Below the pieces are notes generated by a model. It saw nothing but the letters and a program-made list of their open reading frames with translations, had not been told where the DNA came from and did not search any database. Shown here one piece after another: positions 1-4,200 of a DNA stretch of 6,977 nt. Source of the stretch: Planctomycetaceae bacterium (lineage in GTDB: Bacteria; Planctomycetota; Planctomycetia; Planctomycetales; Planctomycetaceae); NCBI GenBank assembly GCA_027080405.1, contig JALWSL010000248.1, forward strand, positions 1 to 6,977, given 5' to 3'. How positions within the stretch are numbered: position 1 is the first letter of the stretch; each line of letters begins with the position of its first letter. The translations under genes and the position numbers were made by a program.

Positions 1-447
1 CATTGCCTCATGCACGATCTTCAACAATTCCGCCTTGTCGAGCATTCTGGCTGGCATCAAGGCAGATTTTTCAGGCAGGTTTTTTTCGGGAGGTCGGGTG
101 CTTAATGGCCCGGTCTCGCCGCTACCGAACTGAACCTCTTTGCGTCTACCCCTGGAACGCTTCGTGTTGCTTGCCAGATTGTTCGCGATACGGAACAGCC
201 AGGTTGCAAACCTGGCCTGCGGCTCGTACCCGTTGCGGGCACGATAGATTCTCAGAAATGTTTCCTGTGCCAAATCCTCCGCCGCTTCCCGATCTCCCAA
301 AACATTGGTAAAAATACCGACAAGACGATCCTGATAGTTCTCAACCAGTTCCGTAAACGCCTCCTCGTCCCCCTGTTTGACGCGCAGCATCAACTGCACA
401 TCGGGATCGCTTAAACAAGGATTGGTTTTGGATTGAGTTGTCGCCAC
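1..447 (-). CDS. ECF-type RNA polymerase sigma factor (partial, C-terminus outside window)
   Basis: This gene encodes an extracytoplasmic-function sigma factor, which directs RNA polymerase to a small regulon. The visible 149 residues contain sigma region 2: the helix with QGDEEAFTELVENYQDRLV, then GDREAAEDLAQETFLRIYRA (the core-binding DLAQETF motif), then the -10 recognition part FATWLFRIANNLASNTKR. A basic, proline-rich linker follows, and the last residues (LDKAELLKIVHEAM) look like the first helix of region 4, which continues beyond base 1. The start is GTG at 447-445. An in-frame TAG lies two codons upstream, so no longer in-frame start is open, and GGAAAAG at 460-454 sits six bases away as a good ribosome binding site. 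The gene is divergent from the eboE-like gene. Any anti-sigma partner would lie to the left, outside the window. The family call is firm; the subgroup and regulon are unknown. Confidence 0.93.
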   Translation of the reverse strand, partial: MATTQSKTNPCLSDPDVQLMLRVKQGDEEAFTELVENYQDRLVGIFTNVLGDREAAEDLAQETFLRIYRARNGYEPQARFATWLFRIANNLASNTKRSRGRRKEVQFGSGETGPLSTRPPEKNLPEKSALMPARMLDKAELLKIVHEAM

Positions 448-453
448 TATCTA

Positions 454-460
454 CTTTTCC
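454..460 (-). promoter_or_regulatory. Ribosome binding site deciding the GTG start of the sigma factor
   Basis: On the minus strand GGAAAAG lies six bases before the GTG at 447. It overlaps a tiny ATG-GAA-AAG-TAG reading frame (462-451) in the same frame as the sigma gene. That amber codon rules out the upstream ATG as the gene start unless it is suppressed, so GTG is preferred. Confidence 0.55.
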
Positions 461-511
461 ATATGATGATGATTTGATCCCGAGACGGTCTGTCACAAAT
501 CATCTCATCTG

Positions 512-540
512 AATAAACCCCAAAAAATAACCGAAGTTCC
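512..540 (-). promoter_or_regulatory. Possible ECF-type promoter element (-35 only) for the sigma gene
   Basis: On the minus strand GGAACTT at 540-534 matches the classic -35 element of ECF sigma promoters, and it points towards the sigma factor gene about 90 bases downstream. A 16-base spacer containing TTTTTT and GGGG leads to TTTATT at 517-512, which does not match a typical ECF -10 motif. Only half of the promoter is therefore supported. If real, it would suggest that the sigma factor drives its own transcription, which is common in this family. Confidence 0.22.
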
Positions 541-689
541 GTAAAAAAGGCCTCTTCCTCCGGTCACAATTGCCCATGATGCACTCACCGGGTATCTTCA
601 TCTTTTACATCGATGCAATAACAGGTTCCTCCAGTTCCATCATCGAACATGGTTGAATCTGAATCGAAAGAAGAAAGATCGAAACAACC

Positions 690-694
690 AGGAG
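690..694 (+). promoter_or_regulatory. Ribosome binding site deciding the eboE-like start
   Basis: AGGAG lies five bases before the ATG at 700. The longer in-frame ATG at 649 has no purine-rich site in front of it, and its extra 17 residues (MVESESKEERSK...) are charged and unlike the EboE family. The start at 700 is therefore preferred. Confidence 0.7.
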
Positions 695-699
695 TGCGC

Positions 700-1875
700 A
701 TGTCCCTTTCAAGCCTGCCATTGAGTTACTGCTGCAATGTACATCCTTCGGGAGATGTTCATCAACTGCTACAGATTCTAACCGATAAAACAGCGCAGGT
801 GCAAGAACTAACCGGCCGGCCGATTGCAGCCGGGCTATGGTTGGCCGATTCCGTCACGCGTGAGCTGATTGAATCTACCGGGAAATTGGCCTGCTTGAAA
901 CAGAAACTGGCCGACAATCGACTTCCCTGTTATACATTAAACGCATTCCCTTACGGTAATTTCCACACGGAAAGAGTCAAAGAGCAGGTTTATCTTCCAG
1001 ATTGGACCTCTGCTGATCGTTTGGCTTACACAATCCGGTGTGCCAAACTGCTGGCAGAGCTTCTTCCTGATGGAGTTGAGGGAAGCCTTTCCACTGTTCC
1101 ACTCGGATTCAGGGAACTGTCCCGTGAGCCCGATTTTACGAATCGGTGTGGCGAGCAGTTGATTGAATTGGCCCGACAGTTGGATGCCCTTCACGACGAA
1201 ACAGGTCGCGTCATCCGACTGGCGATTGAACCGGAACCGCTCTGCGTGTTAGAGACCACGGCACAGGCCATCACCTTTTTCGAACAGCTTCGCGATCAGG
1301 CACGAAGTGTTCTTGCGGAGGAACTCGTCAATACGCACATCGGCCTCTGTTACGATGTCTGCCATCAGGCGGTTGAGTACGAAGATGTCAGACAATCGAT
1401 TCAGGCTCTTGCCGAAAATGAAATTCGCATCAACAAGGTTCATATCACGTGTGCCATCGAGTTGAATGATCCCGCGAACAATATCGACGGGAGACGTTTT
1501 CTGGCACAATTCGCAGAACCGAGATATCTGCACCAAACATTCTGCAGATCGCCGTCATCTGGAGAAACAGCATCCCTGACCGACCTGACGGCGGAGTTTG
1601 CGGACTCACCGCCACAAGATTGGTTGGAAGCCGACAGTTGGCGCATCCATTTTCATGTCCCGGTGCATGCCGACTCTCTCGGCCCACTTTCAACAACACG
1701 TCAGTCTTTGCGCGAGGCGATGCAGGCGGTTCGCGATCTCGGTTATGCCCCACACCTGGAGGTTGAAACCTACACCTGGAACGTCATGCCGGGGGAAACA
1801 TCACCCGATGTCGTTCACGGTCTGGCCGAGGAAATGCGTTCCACTTACAGGCTACTGGAAGAACTCCAGCAATAA
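700..1875 (+). CDS. eboE: EboE-like TIM-barrel protein (sugar phosphate isomerase/epimerase fold)
   Basis: The 391-residue protein matches the EboE branch of the xylose-isomerase-like TIM barrels. Family-typical blocks appear in order: YCCNVHP (10-16), an acidic IEPEPLCVLETT block (E177, E179), CYDVCHQAVEYED (D219, H222), KVHITCAIEL (H248), YLHQTF, WRIHFHVPVHADSLGPL (H317, H319, H323) and HLEVETYTWNV (E354, E356). The spaced Glu, Asp and His residues fit a divalent-metal site at the barrel mouth. No signal peptide is seen, so it is probably cytoplasmic. EboE is known from the ebo cluster, which is linked to metabolite traffic such as export of the scytonemin precursor in cyanobacteria; its reaction is not established. 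The usual partners (eboA-D, eboF) are not in this window. It is the first gene of a likely three-gene operon, 42 bases before the acyltransferase. The family call is strong; the substrate is unknown. Confidence 0.88.
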   Translation: MSLSSLPLSYCCNVHPSGDVHQLLQILTDKTAQVQELTGRPIAAGLWLADSVTRELIESTGKLACLKQKLADNRLPCYTLNAFPYGNFHTERVKEQVYLPDWTSADRLAYTIRCAKLLAELLPDGVEGSLSTVPLGFRELSREPDFTNRCGEQLIELARQLDALHDETGRVIRLAIEPEPLCVLETTAQAITFFEQLRDQARSVLAEELVNTHIGLCYDVCHQAVEYEDVRQSIQALAENEIRINKVHITCAIELNDPANNIDGRRFLAQFAEPRYLHQTFCRSPSSGETASLTDLTAEFADSPPQDWLEADSWRIHFHVPVHADSLGPLSTTRQSLREAMQAVRDLGYAPHLEVETYTWNVMPGETSPDVVHGLAEEMRSTYRLLEELQQ

Positions 1876-1917
1876 TATCAGTGTCATCAGAATATCAGAA
1901 ATATACAGGCCGCTACG

Positions 1918-3042
1918 ATGAATCAACAAGAAGAGAAAGTATCCACCCCGTTTGTGAGCAACCGTCTGATCAGTCTCGATGCTCTGCGAGGTTTCGATAT
2001 GTTCTGGATCGCGGGGGGCGGGCCCGTCATCCATCAGGCAGCCGCTTTGACTCAGTGGGAAGGTCTTGTCTGGCTCTCGAATCAGATGGAACATCCCGAA
2101 TGGAACGGATTTACATTGTATGATTTGATCTTCCCGCTGTTTCTGTTTATCGCTGGTGTTTCGATGCCGTTTTCATTCCAGAAACGCCTGCAACGGGAGG
2201 ACAGCCAGGCAATGCTGCGCAACCATGTGATCTATCGCGGCTTGATGCTTGTCTTTCTCGGCCTGATTTACAACGGGCTACTCCAATTCGACTGGGAAAA
2301 CCTGCGTTGTGCGAGTGTCCTCGGCAGAATCGGGCTGGCCTATCTGTTTGCAGGTTTAATCTTTCTCAACACCGGCTTCCGCGGACAGTTCCTCTGGTTT
2401 GCCGGTCTTCTGATTGCCTACTGGGCGGCTCTGAAATTTATTCCGGTTCCTGGTTTCGGAGCCGGCGACCTCAGCCCCGGTCATACATTGACCGACTACA
2501 TCGATCGCCTGTTTTTGCCAGGTGTTCTCTACAAGGGAGACCGGGATCCCGAGGGACTGCTCAGCACCATCCCCGCAATTTCAACTGCTCTTTCCGGCAT
2601 CATGACGGGCCAACTGCTGAAAAATGAACAGTGGGGAGGGTATTTCAAGGTGGCAATCATGGTGGTGCTCGGATTTCTCTCACTCGGGTTGGCCTACCTG
2701 TGGAATTTCGACTTTCCCATCAACAAAAACCTCTGGTCAAGTTCGTTCGTGTTGAACTGCACCGGTTACAGCCTGCTGGTTCTTTCCCTGTTCTATCTGG
2801 TAATCGATGTTTGGAAGCTGCGGAAGTGGGCCTTCTTTTTCGTCGTGATTGGTAGCAACTCCATCCTCATTTATATGGCTCCCGATTTTATCGACTTCGA
2901 ATACACGGCCCATGCAATCTTTGGTGGTATGCTGAAGTACACGGGAGATTACACCCCGCTTCTGTCTGCTGTTTCCGTTTTGGCCGTCCAATGGGGGATG
3001 CTTTACATCTGTTACAAACATAAAATTTTCCTGAAAGTCTGA
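1918..3042 (+). CDS. Multi-pass membrane acyltransferase, DUF5009 / HGSNAT (NagX)-like
   Basis: This 374-residue integral membrane protein belongs to the family of heparan-alpha-glucosaminide N-acetyltransferase and bacterial NagX/YeiB-like proteins. These proteins are thought to move an acyl group across the membrane onto a sugar or similar acceptor. It has the N-terminal signature RLISLDALRGFDMFW (16-30). EHPEWNGFTLYDLIFPLFLF (58-77) follows, where H59 lines up with the catalytic His of the human enzyme (motif KHASWNGL, recalled from memory). Later blocks are DPEGLLSTIPAISTALSG (210-227) and FPINKNLWSSSFVLNCTGYS (266-285), both characteristic of the family. About nine to ten hydrophobic segments are visible, roughly at 20-36, 67-86, 106-122, 136-150, 156-174, 215-234, 243-262, 279-297, 303-320 and 346-366. 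The ATG at 1918 has only a weak ribosome binding site, which suits translation within an operon. A 14-bp tandem duplication covers its stop codon. The acceptor substrate is unknown. Confidence 0.87.
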   Translation: MNQQEEKVSTPFVSNRLISLDALRGFDMFWIAGGGPVIHQAAALTQWEGLVWLSNQMEHPEWNGFTLYDLIFPLFLFIAGVSMPFSFQKRLQREDSQAMLRNHVIYRGLMLVFLGLIYNGLLQFDWENLRCASVLGRIGLAYLFAGLIFLNTGFRGQFLWFAGLLIAYWAALKFIPVPGFGAGDLSPGHTLTDYIDRLFLPGVLYKGDRDPEGLLSTIPAISTALSGIMTGQLLKNEQWGGYFKVAIMVVLGFLSLGLAYLWNFDFPINKNLWSSSFVLNCTGYSLLVLSLFYLVIDVWKLRKWAFFFVVIGSNSILIYMAPDFIDFEYTAHAIFGGMLKYTGDYTPLLSAVSVLAVQWGMLYICYKHKIFLKV

Positions 3043-3058
3043 CGCTGAAAGTCTGATG
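3031..3058 (+). repeat. 14-bp tandem direct repeat across the acyltransferase stop codon
   Basis: CTGAAAGTCTGACG (3031-3044) is followed at once by CTGAAAGTCTGATG (3045-3058), with 13 of 14 bases identical. The first copy encodes Leu-Lys-Val-stop, the end of the membrane acyltransferase. The second copy is shifted out of frame and lies in the gap before the methyltransferase. It looks like a recent slippage duplication. Confidence 0.85.
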
Positions 3059-3114
3059 CGAACGCAGGAAACAAAAAACTTCTCAGGTTCAAATTTGGAT
3101 GGTTTCAATTACGG

Positions 3115-3915
3115 ATGGATTATCTCTCCCGCAACAAAGCCGCCTACGACCGCCTGGCAAAACAGAGATCCGTTTTCGCCCGGTGTGCCACTGATGAAGA
3201 ATGTCAGCGTCCACTGGCCACGCTTGATTCGCGCGGCTGGTTGCCCGCATCGGTGGCGGGACTCAATGTACTTTGTTTGGCAGCCGGAGGCGGTTGGCAG
3301 AGCATTTTGTACGCGGCAGCCGGGGCGAATGTGACGGTTGTCGATCTCAGCCCGCAGATGCTGGCGCTCGATCATCGTGAAGCGGCCCATCGGGGTTATT
3401 CCTTGAGGTTGATTGAAACGTCGATGGACGATCTCCATGAATTGGCAGACGACGGTTTCGATATCGTCCATCATCCCGTCAGTACCTGTTACGTCCCCAA
3501 AGTTGCACCGGTGTTTGCAGAAGTTGGCCGGGTGTTGAAACCGAACGGACTTTATATTTCCCAGCATAAGCAGCCCGTCAGCTTGCAGGTTGTCGGACGA
3601 GACTCACAGAACCGCTACGTCATCGGCATCGAATACTATCGGGATGAACCACTACCGAAAGTCGAAGATCAGTCCTATCGGGAATCAGGAGCGTTGGAGT
3701 TCCTGCACCGCACGGAAGAAATACTCGGCGGAATCTGCGAAGCGGGGATGGTGATCGAAGCATTCAGCGAACCGAAACGGGCCGATAAAAATGCATCTCC
3801 CGGCGACTTCCGGCATCGGGGCAATTACATCGCACCCTATTATCGGATCAAGGCGAGAAAAGTCACTCAACAGCGTGGTGACGCTCTGGAATCTTCCGCA
3901 ATCTGGGTTCCTTAA
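3115..3915 (+). CDS. Class I SAM-dependent methyltransferase
   Basis: The 266-residue protein has the Rossmann-like fold of class I methyltransferases. Motif I is VLCLAAGGGWQS (52-63), the acidic residue at the end of strand 2 is D77 within VTVVDLSPQML, the strand-4 region is FDIVHHPVSTCYV (115-127), and the post-motif is EVGRVLKPNGLYIS (136-149), as in the Methyltransf_11/UbiE-like group. The C-terminal part, with NRYVIGIEYYRDEPLPKVED and HRTEEILGGICEAGMVIEAF, resembles small-molecule methyltransferases rather than rRNA or DNA enzymes. It should be cytoplasmic. ATG at 3115 is used because an in-frame stop lies at 3046-3048 and no other ATG is open; its ribosome binding site is weak. It is the third gene of the set, 72 bases after the acyltransferase. 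The methyl acceptor cannot be told from the sequence. Confidence 0.88.
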   Translation: MDYLSRNKAAYDRLAKQRSVFARCATDEECQRPLATLDSRGWLPASVAGLNVLCLAAGGGWQSILYAAAGANVTVVDLSPQMLALDHREAAHRGYSLRLIETSMDDLHELADDGFDIVHHPVSTCYVPKVAPVFAEVGRVLKPNGLYISQHKQPVSLQVVGRDSQNRYVIGIEYYRDEPLPKVEDQSYRESGALEFLHRTEEILGGICEAGMVIEAFSEPKRADKNASPGDFRHRGNYIAPYYRIKARKVTQQRGDALESSAIWVP

Positions 3916-3934
3916 GTCATCACTCTGTTTGAAC

Positions 3935-3946
3935 ACGATATATCGT
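3935..3946. repeat. Perfect 12-bp palindrome ACGATATATCGT
   Basis: ACGATA is followed directly by its reverse complement TATCGT, 20 bases after the methyltransferase stop. The same half-sites ACGAT/ATCGT recur at 4002-4016 with a five-base spacer, so the pair could be operator sites. No binding protein is identified. Confidence 0.6.
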
Positions 3947-4001
3947 CATCGACTGATCACAATATCGGCTGAACACTGGACAGCACGCAATTTGTTGAAG
4001 T

Positions 4002-4016
4002 ACGATTCAGTATCGT
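4002..4016. repeat. Inverted repeat ACGAT-TCAGT-ATCGT
   Basis: Five-base arms are separated by five bases. The half-sites equal those of the palindrome at 3935-3946, 67 bases upstream (start to start). It may be an operator or may be chance. Confidence 0.4.
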
Positions 4017-4084
4017 GCGATGTTCGCTCCCTGCCGGGCCATTTCAACGGTACTTTCAGGCTTGAGCTTTGTATTACTAACGGT

Positions 4085-4112
4085 AAAAGTTTGCGAACGA
4101 CTCGCAAATTTT
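4085..4112. terminator. Possible intrinsic, bidirectional terminator hairpin
   Basis: TTTGCGA (4090-4096), loop ACGAC, and TCGCAAA (4102-4108) form a perfect 7-bp stem. AAAA precedes it (with one bulged G) and TTTT follows, so the stem can extend to 11 pairs and reads as a terminator-like shape in both directions. The stem has only three G-C pairs and the T run is short, so it would be weak. It could equally be an operator in front of the gene at 4201. Confidence 0.35.
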
Positions 4113-4200
4113 AGAAGAATATCAGTTTGGTGACGGCTATCAGAATGGACCAGCCGCGCTGGATTCCCCGCTACATGCCCTGTTTGGATGAAAAAAGATC

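Larger units (their letters stand above)
448..699. other. Divergent intergenic region between sigma factor and eboE-like gene
   Basis: About 250 bases separate the two divergent starts, so promoters for both directions should lie here. Apart from the two ribosome binding sites, the ECF-like -35 motif and a short ATG/GAT triplet run near 463-473, nothing convincing was seen: no strong hairpin, no RNA gene and no recognisable riboswitch. The segment 649-699 is open in the eboE frame but is probably leader rather than coding. Confidence 0.6.
3916..4200. other. Non-coding gap with small inverted repeats
   Basis: This 285-base stretch separates the methyltransferase from the long exported protein gene. 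No family-like open frame is seen. It holds a perfect 12-bp palindrome (3935-3946), a related five-base inverted repeat (4002-4016), and a hairpin flanked by A and T runs (4085-4112). TTGAGC (4062-4067) and TAAAAG (4084-4089), 16 bases apart, could be a weak sigma-70-like promoter for the downstream gene, but this is only suggestive. Confidence 0.55.

Noticed and set aside
3..311. Plus-strand open frame of 102 codons at the left edge
   Set aside because: It is antisense to the clear ECF sigma factor, and its translation has no family-like features.
649..699. Longer start for the eboE-like gene at ATG 649
   Set aside because: No ribosome binding site precedes it, the added residues are not family-like, and AGGAG sits correctly before the ATG at 700.
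1875..1898. Repeated ATATCAG in the gap after eboE, with GAATATCAG also at 4117-4125
   Set aside because: The repeats are short, A/T-rich, in different arrangements, and could easily arise by chance.
3109..3567. Minus-strand open frame of 152 codons
   Set aside because: It is a shadow of the methyltransferase, whose motif I and post-motifs are intact on the plus strand.
4062..4089. TTGAGC-16-TAAAAG as a sigma-70 promoter for the fusion gene
   Set aside because: Both boxes are poor matches and it was not strong enough to list as a feature on its own.
3791..4114. Plus-strand open frame overlapping the methyltransferase end and the following gap
   Set aside because: It begins inside the methyltransferase in another frame, has no ribosome binding site and no recognisable domain.
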